Made by a program: the position numbers and the translations under genes. From Pseudomonas sp. B6002 (lineage in GTDB: Bacteria > Pseudomonadota > Gammaproteobacteria > Pseudomonadales > Pseudomonadaceae), in the NCBI RefSeq assembly GCF_013385985.1, contig NZ_JACAOY010000034.1:1-32157 (forward strand): 32,157 nt of DNA, given 5' to 3'. Each line of letters starts with the position of its first letter. Position 1 is the stretch's first letter. Shown here in pieces: positions 1 through 7,908 of the stretch. The notes under the pieces were generated by a model. That model made no database searches. It saw nothing but the letters and a program-made list of their open reading frames with translations, and had not been told where the DNA came from.

Positions 1-135
1 ATGCGAAGCTTGAACGAGTCGGCGAGTGTTGGGGCAAGAGCCCTTTGTTTACTGTGTGGCTTTTCCAAAGTGACCCGCCGTAAGGGCGGAACCCATAGCC
101 GCCGTTACCGCAGAAACGGATATGTACCCCACCCA
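1..135. repeat. 3' part of a dispersed Pseudomonas intergenic repeat
   Basis: The block contains GTGTTGGGGCAAGAGCCC, a short hairpin CCGCC-GTAAG-GGCGG (near 77-92) and CGTTACCGCAGAAACGGATA. From memory, this combination recurs many times between genes in fluorescens-group Pseudomonas genomes. It stops abruptly at about 135, where the sequence becomes AT-rich. No gene is seen in it. The matching front part of what I believe is the same repeat family occupies 32028-32157. The family assignment is recalled, not computed. Confidence 0.6.
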
Positions 136-482
136 AAAAACATTACTTATAAGAATAAATCTAACAAGCAATAATGAAATTCAAGAATATTAGCTTATGC
201 CCAAATAGCATTATATTTTCAAAACCCATTCCGTTATGTTTGAACTCAACAGCCTACCCCTGACCTCGGATGGTACCCATCGTGATTCGGATTCTGCGCC
301 CATAACCGGCTAACCACCCCGCAGCAGAATCGTTGGAAGGGAGTTCAACGTATGTTGTCGATTCAAACCCCGCACTCGCCCCACACCTAGCCCCAAATCG
401 CCGCAACACCCCCAAAAACGCCGAGCACCGCGCACGACCGCGTGCCTGCCCGACTTCGCGATTTGAACCTGCAGGAATGGAT
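136..482 (+). promoter_or_regulatory. AT-rich promoter leader of the TonB receptor operon
   Basis: Bases 140-245 are strongly AT-rich against a GC-rich background. They hold a perfect CTTATAAG palindrome (146-153), two direct copies of AAGAATA (151-157 and 183-189, 32 bases apart, about three helical turns) and a possible -10 element TATATT (212-217) without a good -35. That pattern fits an activator-dependent promoter. The ATAAGAATA-like sequence resembles CysB-controlled sulfur-starvation promoters of pseudomonads, which is only a suggestion. An open frame extends upstream to 333, but it has no ribosome site and no conserved content before 477. Bases 250-482 contain nothing else I recognise. 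Confidence 0.45.
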
Positions 483-2876
483 ATGAAGCGAGCCCTACAA
501 CCCACCGCCGTATTCGCCCTGGCTCTGCTGGCCAACCCAGCACAGGCCCAGGACGACAGCACCCTCTCCACCGTGGTGGTCACCGGCAACCGAGGCGCCG
601 AACAACGTACCGTCACCAGCAGCCCCGTGCCGATCGACGTGGTCAGCGCCAAACAACTACAGAGCACCGGCAAGCCCGGCCTGATGGAAGCCCTCAGCGC
701 TGTGATCCCCTCGCTGACGCTGCCGGAAAAAACCGGTTGGGACGCCAGCGGCATCGCCCGCGCACCCAACCTGCGCGGCCTGAGTGCCGCCGAAGTGCTG
801 GTGCTGGTCAACGGCAAGCGCCGCCACACCAGCGCCACCCTCAATATCAACGGCATCAACACCGGCGCCGCACCGGCGGATCTGGACCTGATCCCCATCA
901 GCGCCATCGACCACGTGGAAGTGCTGCGCGATGGCGCCGCTGCCCAATACGGTTCCGATGCGATCGCCGGGGTGATCAACGTGATCCTCAAGGCCGACAC
1001 CAGCGGCACCTCGGTGACCAACGTCGGCCAGGGTTACGACGGCAAGAAGCAGACCGTGCAGCAAAGCCTCAACAAGGGCTTCGAAATCGGCAACGGCGGC
1101 ATCGTGCAACTGGCCCTGGATGCACGCAGTCAGAACGACGACAACAAGGCCAGCGCCAACGGCTACACCTACGAGCAGGCGTATGGCCTGGCGGGCAAGG
1201 CGACCTATGGTGGCTACGGTACGCCCAAGACCAACTTGCTCACCCTGGGTTACAACGCCGAATTGCCGATCGATGACAGCCTGAGCCTGTACTCCTTCAC
1301 CACTTATTCACGACGCAAGGCCGAGCAGGGGCAGAACTTCCGCCTGCCGACCATCACCAACACCATCACCACCGGGCCGAACGGCTACCCGTCGGGGTAC
1401 ACGCCCACCTGGTACATCGATGAAGACGACTTCCAGGCGGCGTTCGGCGGCAAAGGCACCGTCGGCGAGTGGGCCTGGGACTTGTCCACCACCTACGGGC
1501 GCAACGCGGCAGAGCAGGGCACCACTCACAACCAGAACCCGTCGCTGGGCGAGGCCACGCCGAACAGTTTTACTTCCGGCACCTGGATCTCCACCGAGCT
1601 GACCACCAACCTGGACTTCAAGCGCGGCTTCGACATCGGCCTGCAAAAGCCCCTCGACCTGTCCTATGGCTTCGAGCATCGGCGTGACACTTATGAGGTG
1701 CAGGCCGGTGACTATGCGTCCTATGCCAACGGCGGCTACTGCGTGGCGCCGGGCAATTGCGCATCGTCGGGGGCCCAGGTCACCAACGGCATTTCGCCGG
1801 ATGAAGAAAGCAGCGCCTCGCGCAACAGCCTCGCCAGTTATGTCGACGTGGGTTTCAACCCGCTGCCGGATTGGTACGTCGGCACCGCCTTTCGGTATGA
1901 GCACTACAACGAAGGCGTGGGCGCCACCCGCAGCGGCAAGCTGACCACGCGCTACGACTTCACGCCGCAGTTCGCCGTGCGTGCCACGGTGAGCAACGGC
2001 TTCCGCGCGCCGTCCCTGGCCAATAGCCTGTTCAGCGCGCGCTCCACCACCTATGGCGTGGTGGACGGGGTGTACCAGTCGATCAACTACGGCGTGCTGC
2101 CGGTGGGTTCGGCGGCGGCCAAGGCCCTGGGCGCCCAGGACCTCAAGCCCGAGCGCTCGACCAACTTCAGCCTGGGTTTCACCCTCACGCCCACCGACCG
2201 CCTGAACTTCACCGCCGACGCTTATGTGATCAACCTGCGTGACCGCATCACCCTCACGGGCACCTTGCTTGGCCCGGAAGTCACCCAGGTGCTGCAGAAC
2301 AACGGCATCAACTCCACCTCGGGCGGCCAATACTTCATCAATGGCGCCGACACCCGCACCAAAGGCCTGGACCTGGTCAGCAACTACAACCAGGACCTCG
2401 GCGCGTTCGGCTCGCTGAAGTGGACGGCGGCGTTCAACTGGAACCAGACCAAAATCCTCAATTACAAGGAATCCACGACGATCCTGGGCACCTCGTATGA
2501 CCTGATGGACCGTCAGGCCCGGGGCCTGATCACCGACGTGCAACCGAAAACCAAGCTGATCCTGGGGGGCGACTGGAGCATCGACCGCTTCAATCTCAAC
2601 CTGGCCCTGACCCGTTATGGCGCCTACAAAGAGGTCAACGTCTCGGCCAATCGCGACCTGGACCGGGTCTACAACGCCCGCTGGATCACCGATCTCGACC
2701 TTGGCTACAACCTCACCAAAGACCTGAACATCGCCATCGGCGCCAAGAACCTGTTCGACCTGTACCCCAAGAAACAAGGCGTGCCGAGCAGCACCATGCT
2801 CGCCAGCTACGGCACCTATTCGCCCTACGGTTTTACCGGTGGGTACTACTACACCCGCTTGACCTATGCCTTCTAA
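483..2876 (+). CDS. TonB-dependent outer-membrane receptor
   Basis: Encodes 797 residues from ATG 483. That start has AGGA at 472-475, seven bases away; the ATG at 477 is too close to the same AGGA. A signal peptide (MKRALQPTAVFALALLANPAQAQ is the first region, cleaved near residue 22) precedes a plug domain carrying LRGLSAAEVLVLVNGKRRH and the plug hallmark EVLRDGAAAQYGSDAIAGV. A long beta-barrel follows and ends in aromatic Phe (LTYAF), as expected for assembly by Bam. It should import a scarce substrate across the outer membrane using TonB energy. This plug type is not a classic siderophore receptor. Only 15 bases separate it from an amino-acid-type ABC permease, so the ligand is probably the substrate of that transporter and of the oxidase downstream. 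The ligand itself is unknown. Confidence 0.93.
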   Translation: MKRALQPTAVFALALLANPAQAQDDSTLSTVVVTGNRGAEQRTVTSSPVPIDVVSAKQLQSTGKPGLMEALSAVIPSLTLPEKTGWDASGIARAPNLRGLSAAEVLVLVNGKRRHTSATLNINGINTGAAPADLDLIPISAIDHVEVLRDGAAAQYGSDAIAGVINVILKADTSGTSVTNVGQGYDGKKQTVQQSLNKGFEIGNGGIVQLALDARSQNDDNKASANGYTYEQAYGLAGKATYGGYGTPKTNLLTLGYNAELPIDDSLSLYSFTTYSRRKAEQGQNFRLPTITNTITTGPNGYPSGYTPTWYIDEDDFQAAFGGKGTVGEWAWDLSTTYGRNAAEQGTTHNQNPSLGEATPNSFTSGTWISTELTTNLDFKRGFDIGLQKPLDLSYGFEHRRDTYEVQAGDYASYANGGYCVAPGNCASSGAQVTNGISPDEESSASRNSLASYVDVGFNPLPDWYVGTAFRYEHYNEGVGATRSGKLTTRYDFTPQFAVRATVSNGFRAPSLANSLFSARSTTYGVVDGVYQSINYGVLPVGSAAAKALGAQDLKPERSTNFSLGFTLTPTDRLNFTADAYVINLRDRITLTGTLLGPEVTQVLQNNGINSTSGGQYFINGADTRTKGLDLVSNYNQDLGAFGSLKWTAAFNWNQTKILNYKESTTILGTSYDLMDRQARGLITDVQPKTKLILGGDWSIDRFNLNLALTRYGAYKEVNVSANRDLDRVYNARWITDLDLGYNLTKDLNIAIGAKNLFDLYPKKQGVPSSTMLASYGTYSPYGFTGGYYYTRLTYAF

Positions 2877-2891
2877 GGCGGAGGAACAAAC

Positions 2892-3857
2892 ATGCCCATT
2901 GTCGCCAAAACCTATGACCTGATCGAAGACGTGCGTCCGGTTCGCCAGGCGCGTGTCGCCACGCCCATCAAGGCCCTGCAAGTGGTGCCAGCGCGGCACC
3001 CGTGGCGCTGGGCGGGGTCGATCTTCGCCGCGCTGGTGCTGCTGGCCATCGCGCATTCCCTGGCCACCAACCCGCGTTGGGAGTGGGGCGTGTTCGGCCA
3101 GTGGTTCTTCTCGCCGTCGGTGTTGCGCGGCCTTGGCCAGACACTGTTGCTGACCCTGCTCAGCACGGTGTTCAGCGTGATCCTCGGCACGGCGTTAGCG
3201 CTGGCGCGGTTGTCGGGTTCGCCGCTGCTGGCGGCGCTGGCCTGGGGCTACATCTGGTTCTTCCGCTCGATGCCGGCGTTGCTGGTGCTGATCATCCTCT
3301 ACAACTTCGCCTACCTGTATGACCACATCGTGCTCGGCGTGCCGTTCACCGAGGTGGTGTTCGCCGAGTGGTCGACGGTGGATGTACTCAGCCAGTTCAC
3401 CGTGGCCGTGCTCGGCCTGAGCCTGATGCAGGCGGCCTACGCGGCAGAGATCATCCGTGGTGGCCTGATCGGCGTGGATGCCGGCCAGCATGAAGCGGCG
3501 GCGGCCCTGGGTTTACCGGCGTCGCGACGGATCTTCCGGATCATCCTGCCCCAGGCGCTGCGCTCGATTTTGCCGTCGGGGTTCAACGAGATCATCGGCC
3601 TGGTCAAGGGCACCTCCATCGTCTACGTGCTGGCCCTGCCGGAGCTGTTCTACACCGTGCAGGTCATCTACAACCGCACCCAGGCGGTGATCCCGCTGCT
3701 GATCGTGGCGACGGTGTGGTACCTGATCATCACCACCGTGCTGACCAGCGCCCAGTACTACGTCGAACGCTACTTTGCGCGCGGCACGGCGCGGGTGCTG
3801 CCACCGACGCCGCTGCAGCGCATCCGTGGCTGGCTCAAGGAGAAAACCCATGGCTGA
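2892..3857 (+). CDS. Amino-acid ABC transporter permease (HisM/GlnP type)
   Basis: A 321-residue inner-membrane permease. After a cytoplasmic N-terminal tail of about 38 residues comes one hydrophobic segment (about 39-58), then the transport domain with about five more membrane segments. The coupling (EAA) loop is clear: EAAAALGLPASRRIFRIILP, followed by QALRSILP, as in polar-amino-acid permeases. The long N-terminal extension is typical of single-permease members that work as homodimers, and no second permease gene is present here. A strong GGAGGA lies ahead of the ATG. The leader reads AACAAACA, one base short of a Crc/Hfq motif, which may be chance. The last codons overlap the ATPase gene by 8 bases, implying coupled translation. 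Confidence 0.93.
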   Translation: MPIVAKTYDLIEDVRPVRQARVATPIKALQVVPARHPWRWAGSIFAALVLLAIAHSLATNPRWEWGVFGQWFFSPSVLRGLGQTLLLTLLSTVFSVILGTALALARLSGSPLLAALAWGYIWFFRSMPALLVLIILYNFAYLYDHIVLGVPFTEVVFAEWSTVDVLSQFTVAVLGLSLMQAAYAAEIIRGGLIGVDAGQHEAAAALGLPASRRIFRIILPQALRSILPSGFNEIIGLVKGTSIVYVLALPELFYTVQVIYNRTQAVIPLLIVATVWYLIITTVLTSAQYYVERYFARGTARVLPPTPLQRIRGWLKEKTHG

Positions 3858-4623
3858 AGCACGCGCCGGGCGCATTCAGATCCAGGGCGTGGGCAAGCGC
3901 TTTGGCAACCAGCAGGTGTTGCAGGACATCGACCTGACCATCGACCCGGGCAAGGTCACGGTGATTCTCGGGCCGTCGGGCTCGGGCAAGTCCACCTTGC
4001 TGCGCACCATCAACCACCTGGAGAAGATCGACAGCGGCCACATCACCATTGACGGTGAATACGTCGGCTACCGCCGCAAGGGTGACCTGCTGTACGAATT
4101 GAAAGAACGCGAAATCCTCAAGCGCCGCATCGATGTGGGCTTCGTGTTCCAGAACTTCAACCTGTTCCCGCACCTCACCGCCTGGGAAAACATCGCCGAA
4201 GCGCCCCTGGCCCACAAACGCTGGCGCAAGTCCGAGGCGCGGGCCAAGGCGTCCGAATTGCTGGCCAAGGTCGGCCTGGCCGACAAAATTGATGCTTATC
4301 CCCGGCAGCTTTCCGGTGGACAGCAGCAGCGTGTTGCGATTGCACGAGCCTTGGCACTGGACCCCAAGGTGCTGCTGTTTGATGAACCCACCTCGGCCCT
4401 CGACCCGGAATTGGTCGGCGAGGTGCTCGACGTGATCAAGGGCTTGACCCAACTGGGCGTGACCCTGGTGATCGTCACCCACGAAATCGGTTTTGCCCGC
4501 GAGGTGGCCGACCACGTGGTGTTCCTCTGCGACGGCCAGTTGATCGAAGAAGGCCCGCCCGAACAGATCTTCCGCCAACCCCGACATCCCCGCACTGTGG
4601 CCTTTCTCGGCAAGGTGCTTTAG
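3850..4623 (+). CDS. Amino-acid ABC transporter ATP-binding protein
   Basis: A 257-residue ATPase that powers the permease encoded just upstream. The ATG at 3850 overlaps the permease stop and starts MAEARAGRIQIQGVGKRF; the frame stays open further upstream only because it shadows the permease gene. Visible motifs are Walker A GPSGSGKST (residues 41-49), the Q-loop FVFQNFNLFPHLT, signature LSGGQQQR, Walker B VLLFDEPTSALD and the H-loop His in VIVTHE. This is the GlnQ/HisP subfamily, which handles polar amino acids and opines. An insert of about 15 residues around GYRRKGDLLYELKERE, between Walker A and the Q-loop, occurs in some members of that subfamily. Confidence 0.95.
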   Translation: MAEARAGRIQIQGVGKRFGNQQVLQDIDLTIDPGKVTVILGPSGSGKSTLLRTINHLEKIDSGHITIDGEYVGYRRKGDLLYELKEREILKRRIDVGFVFQNFNLFPHLTAWENIAEAPLAHKRWRKSEARAKASELLAKVGLADKIDAYPRQLSGGQQQRVAIARALALDPKVLLFDEPTSALDPELVGEVLDVIKGLTQLGVTLVIVTHEIGFAREVADHVVFLCDGQLIEEGPPEQIFRQPRHPRTVAFLGKVL

Positions 4624-4641
4624 TTCAAGGAGTGACTGCCC

Positions 4642-5565
4642 ATGTTCATTCATACCGCTCGTGTGGCCTTGCTGGCGCTTGCCGTCAGTGCGGCGCAAAC
4701 CGCCTTGGCCGTGCAACAGGTCGACCTCAGCCCCGACCGCCCGCGTATCCACGTGCCGCGCAACGAAGCCGCCATCGCGCAGATCCCGCCAGGCTTCAAG
4801 TTCGCCCAGCCGGGCAAGTTCACCGTGGCCGTGTCCGGCGTGGCCGGGCCGCCCCTGGCGCTGCTGGCCAATGACGACAAGACCACCATCGGCAGCGAGG
4901 CCGACACTGCGCAGCTGGTCGCCGACAGCCTGGGCCTGCAACTCAACGTGGTACAGACCAGCTGGGAAGACTGGCCCCTGGGCGTCAGCTCGGGTAAATA
5001 CGACGCGGTGATCAGCAACGTCACGGTGACCGAGGCGCGCAAGAAGCGCTTCGACTTCGCCACGTATCGACAGGACGTCCTGGGGTTCTATGTGAAGAGC
5101 ACCAGCAAAATCAGCGAGATCAAGCAGGCTTCCGACATCGCCGGGTTGAAGATCATCGTCGGTTCTGGCACCAACCAGGAAAAGGTTCTGCTGGCCTGGA
5201 ACGAAGCCAATGAAAAAGCTGGCATCAAGCCGGCCCTGTTGCAGTACTTCGACGACCAGGCCGCCGCGCAACTGGCGGTGCAGTCCGGGCGCAGCGACGC
5301 ACTGTTCGGGCCCAACTCGGTGTACGCCTATTCGGCGGCCATCACCGGAGGCATCAAGCTCGTCGGCACGGTCAACGGTGGCTGGCCGTTGAAAGCCGAT
5401 ATCGCGGTGACCACGCGCAAGGACAACGGCCTGGTCAAGCCGATCCACACGGCCCTGGAAGGCGCGATTGCCGGCGGCCAATACGAACAGGTGCTGCAAC
5501 GCTGGGGCCTGGATATCGAGCGCGTCGACACGTCGCTGATCAACCCACCGGGCCTGCCGGATTAA
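4642..5565 (+). CDS. Periplasmic amino-acid-type substrate-binding protein
   Basis: A 307-residue family 3 solute-binding protein. The signal peptide is about residues 1-23 (MFIHTARVALLALAVSAAQT, then ALA before the cut). The mature part has the SBP_bac_3 features: a GKYDAVISNVTVTEARKKRF segment equivalent to the DxxxxxxxxTxxR substrate-clamp region, where Arg usually binds the ligand carboxylate, and GLKIIVGSGTNQEK in the second lobe. It should capture the ligand released by the TonB receptor and deliver it to the permease. It starts 18 bases after the ATPase stop, behind AAGGAG, and lies 12 bases ahead of the oxidase. A residue of 40-50 amino acids between signal peptide and first lobe (QQVDLSPDRPRIHVPRN) is longer than usual. 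Confidence 0.92.
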   Translation: MFIHTARVALLALAVSAAQTALAVQQVDLSPDRPRIHVPRNEAAIAQIPPGFKFAQPGKFTVAVSGVAGPPLALLANDDKTTIGSEADTAQLVADSLGLQLNVVQTSWEDWPLGVSSGKYDAVISNVTVTEARKKRFDFATYRQDVLGFYVKSTSKISEIKQASDIAGLKIIVGSGTNQEKVLLAWNEANEKAGIKPALLQYFDDQAAAQLAVQSGRSDALFGPNSVYAYSAAITGGIKLVGTVNGGWPLKADIAVTTRKDNGLVKPIHTALEGAIAGGQYEQVLQRWGLDIERVDTSLINPPGLPD

Positions 5566-5577
5566 GGAGTATCGAGC

Positions 5578-7161
5578 ATGGGACTGACACGACGTGAAGC
5601 GCTGTCGAGTATCGCTGCGGTAGGCGGCGACAAGGCGGTCAAGGATGCATTGGCGGCATTGGGCCTGGGGCCATCTTCGCACCGCCGTCCGCAGCCGCTG
5701 AAACTCAAGGAAGGCCTGGGGCAGGGCACCCGCGTGCTGGTACTGGGCGCCGGGATTGCCGGGCTGGTCACGGCCCTGGAACTCACCCGCGCCGGGTTCG
5801 ACGTGCAGGTGCTGGAAGCACGTGATCGGGCGGGCGGCCGCACCTGGACGATCCGCCACGGCGACCGCGTGGACTACAAGGACGGCCGCACCCAGACCGC
5901 CGCGTTCGACCCAGGGCATTACTTCAACGCAGGCCCGGCCAGGATCCCCAGCCAACACCGCACGATTCTCGACTATTGCAGCGAGCTGGGGGTGCCGCTG
6001 GAAGTGCTGGTCAACAGCAGCCATGGCGCCCAGGTGCGGCCGGATGTGAGCAAGCCGGCGTTCACCGTCGGCCAGGCGATCAACGATGCGCGCGGTCACG
6101 TGTCTGGCTTGCTGGCCAAGGCGGTGCAGCGTGACGCACTGGATGATGTGTTGAGTCACGAGGAGCGCACGCGTTTGCTGGCGTTCCTGCAGGTGTATGG
6201 CGACCTGTCACAGGAGCTGGCCTTCGAGGGCACGCTGCGCTCTGGGCATTTGGAATCGCCCACGCATCCGGGCGCCTTGCCCGCCAGTCGCCGCCCGTTG
6301 GCGCTGGATCAACTGCTGCACCCGGAGCTGTGGGGGGCGTTGCTGCACACCGAGTTCCCGGAGTTTTCCGCCACCATGTTCCAACCGGTCGGCGGCATGG
6401 ACCGTATCACCGATGCGTTCTACCAACGGGTGCGCGACCACGTGCAGCTCGGCGCCCAGGTACGCCAGATCCGTCAGTTGGAGGACGGTGTGGCCGTGAC
6501 CTATCACGACAAACACAGCGGTCGTGAACAGGTAGTGCGCGCCGATTACCTGATTTCGACCTTGCCGCTGCCCTTGCTGGCCAGGCTCGACACCGACTTC
6601 AGCGACCCGATCAAGGCCGCGCTGCTCAGCACCCGCAGCGACCAGGCGACCAAGGTGGCGTGGCAGTCGCCGCGCTTCTGGGAAACCGACTACCGCACCT
6701 ACGGCGGCCTGTCCTGGATCGAACACCCGGCGCGCCTGTTGTGGTACCCGAGCAACGACCTCAATACCCGCGAAGGTTTGCTGGTGGCCGGTTACGTGAC
6801 CGGGGAGGGCGCCGATGTGTTTGGCGCGCAACCGTTCGAGAAGCAGTACGCCACGTCCAAGGAGGCAGTGGAGCTGCTGCACCCCGGCTATTCCAAACAC
6901 CTGCGCGACCCGTTGGCCGTGTCGTGGGAGCAGATCCCCTACAGCGAAGGCCCGTGGCTGCAACGCGAGCACTTCCCGGCCGACGCCAGCGCGTTGCTCG
7001 AAGCCGGCCACGGCCGCGTGTACTTCGCCGGCGACGGCCTGGTGCAAAGCGGCGTGGGTATCTGGCAGGAATCGGCGGCCAACTCGGCGCGCCATGTGGT
7101 CGGGCAACTGGCCGAACGCGTGACTCAACAACGACAGATCGCGGCCCTTGCCGCCTCCTAA
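5578..7161 (+). CDS. FAD-dependent L-amino-acid-oxidase-like enzyme
   Basis: A 527-residue flavoenzyme of the amine-oxidase fold (PF01593). The dinucleotide-binding GAGIAG is at residues 57-62, followed by Glu80 (VLEARDRAGGRTW), which binds the FAD ribose. The C-terminal FAD motif is YFAGDGLVQSGVGIWQESAA. Residues 119-124 read GPARIP. In snake-venom and bacterial L-amino-acid oxidases the equivalent GPMR(I/L)P Arg binds the substrate carboxylate, so Arg122 points to an amino-acid substrate rather than a simple amine. Oxidation would give an imino acid and H2O2, unless it acts as a monooxygenase like some lysine and tryptophan enzymes of this fold. The N-terminus MGLTRREALSSIAAVGG resembles a Tat signal but lacks a clean hydrophobic core. 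The RidA gene follows directly. Confidence 0.88.
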   Translation: MGLTRREALSSIAAVGGDKAVKDALAALGLGPSSHRRPQPLKLKEGLGQGTRVLVLGAGIAGLVTALELTRAGFDVQVLEARDRAGGRTWTIRHGDRVDYKDGRTQTAAFDPGHYFNAGPARIPSQHRTILDYCSELGVPLEVLVNSSHGAQVRPDVSKPAFTVGQAINDARGHVSGLLAKAVQRDALDDVLSHEERTRLLAFLQVYGDLSQELAFEGTLRSGHLESPTHPGALPASRRPLALDQLLHPELWGALLHTEFPEFSATMFQPVGGMDRITDAFYQRVRDHVQLGAQVRQIRQLEDGVAVTYHDKHSGREQVVRADYLISTLPLPLLARLDTDFSDPIKAALLSTRSDQATKVAWQSPRFWETDYRTYGGLSWIEHPARLLWYPSNDLNTREGLLVAGYVTGEGADVFGAQPFEKQYATSKEAVELLHPGYSKHLRDPLAVSWEQIPYSEGPWLQREHFPADASALLEAGHGRVYFAGDGLVQSGVGIWQESAANSARHVVGQLAERVTQQRQIAALAAS

Positions 7162-7172
7162 GGAGCTTCATC

Positions 7173-7607
7173 ATGAGCGACAGCATTCAACGTACCAGCG
7201 TCGGCGATTTTCCGATCTCGCAAACCGTCACCGTCCCGGCCTCTGCCAGCCTGATCTTCGTCAGCGGCACCTTGCCCGACCTGCATGACGCCAACGCCCC
7301 GGCCGGCACCCCGGCAGCCTATGGCAACACCGAAGTGCAGACGGTGTCGGTGTTCAACAAACTGCGCAAGATCCTGCGCCAGCAAGACCTGGACCTCGGC
7401 GATATCGTGCAGTTGCGCGTGTTCCTGGTGGGCGCTGAAGAAACCGGCGGCAAGCTGGACTTTGCCGGGTTGCAGGCCGGCTATACGCAGTTCTTTGGCA
7501 CACCGGAGCAACCGAACAAACCGGCGCGCACCGCGTTGCAAGTGGTGGCATTGCCGTTGCCGGGGGCTTTGGTCGAAGTCGAAGCCATCGCCGCCAGAAC
7601 CTCCTGA
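7173..7607 (+). CDS. RidA/YjgF family imine deaminase
   Basis: A 144-residue RidA-family protein starting at ATG 7173, behind AAGGAG and 11 bases after the oxidase stop. The hallmark PARTALQVVALPLPGALVEVE is present. Arg119 matches the conserved Arg that holds the carboxylate of the imino or keto acid in RidA enzymes, and a Glu-rich end strand follows. RidA proteins hydrolyse reactive enamine/imine intermediates to keto acids and ammonia. Placed right after an amino-acid-oxidase-like gene, it most likely hydrolyses the imino acid that enzyme forms. An insert DLHDANAPAGTPAAYG near residues 36-51 and a total length above the usual 125-130 suggest a subfamily other than archetypal RidA. The same frame stays open upstream to 6660, inside the oxidase gene; that part is not real. 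Confidence 0.92.
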   Translation: MSDSIQRTSVGDFPISQTVTVPASASLIFVSGTLPDLHDANAPAGTPAAYGNTEVQTVSVFNKLRKILRQQDLDLGDIVQLRVFLVGAEETGGKLDFAGLQAGYTQFFGTPEQPNKPARTALQVVALPLPGALVEVEAIAARTS

Positions 7608-7634
7608 ACCACCCCTTTATTTCACACCCCGACT

Positions 7635-7765
7635 TGTAGTGAGCGGGCTTGCCCCGCGCGGCGGCGTGTCTGCCACCTAAAATTTACCTGACACACCACA
7701 GCGGTGTGTCAGGCGGCTCAAGCTTATCTGACACACCGCTGCGCGGGGCAAGCCCGCTCACTACA
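7635..7765. repeat. Composite REPIN (REP family A)
   Basis: Two 36-base arms (7635-7670 and 7730-7765) are inverted copies matching at 34 of 36 positions. The outer end is TGTAGTGAGCGGGCTTGCCC. Between them sits a perfect 11-base inverted repeat, CCTGACACACC/GGTGTGTCAGG (7687-7697 and 7703-7713). Its sequence also recurs at the inner edges of the large arms, so three hairpins can compete. It follows the RidA stop and probably ends or stabilises that transcript. Together with 7838-7908 it fills the 301-base gap between RidA and the lipoprotein gene. Such elements are mobilised by RAYT transposases elsewhere in the genome; none is encoded here. Confidence 0.88.
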
Positions 7766-7836
7766 GGGTCTTTGTTTTTGTTGAGAAAATTCCTACATTG
7801 CGGCCGGAGATTTCATCATTCCTGCCCGACCTTTAC

Positions 7837-7901
7837 CTCCTAGGATGGCCCCCTCGCTTGACCCCAAGCGAGAGGGCATCAGGCCCGCAAATGCCTAGGA
7901 G
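7837..7901 (+). promoter_or_regulatory. Leader hairpin that can mask a ribosome binding site
   Basis: CTCCTAGG (7837-7844) is perfectly complementary to CCTAGGAG (7894-7901), and the latter contains the AGGAG ribosome site (7897-7901) of the lipoprotein gene starting at 7909. The loop between them holds a strong inner hairpin: 7850-7859 pairs with 7866-7876 with one bulged A, around the loop GACCCC. If folded, the messenger would hide its own ribosome site. Complementarity is seen directly; a regulatory role such as temperature or protein-controlled opening is inference. Confidence 0.5.
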
Positions 7902-7908
7902 TCAAACC

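Noticed and set aside
333-482. Upstream extension of the TonB receptor frame
   Set aside because: No ribosome site at 333, no signal-like sequence before 477, and a proper signal peptide begins at 483 behind AGGA.
1308-3056. 582-codon open frame on the minus strand
   Set aside because: Antisense to the TonB receptor; no motif, shadow of high third-position GC.
5578-5630. Tat signal peptide on the oxidase (TRREAL)
   Set aside because: The region after the paired Arg contains Asp, Lys and Gly and lacks a continuous hydrophobic core or a clear cleavage site; left open rather than called.
3835-6159. 774-codon open frame on the minus strand
   Set aside because: It lies fully antisense to the ATPase, binding protein and oxidase genes; composition (Gln, His, Arg, Gly rich) is that of a GC-rich shadow, with no domain.
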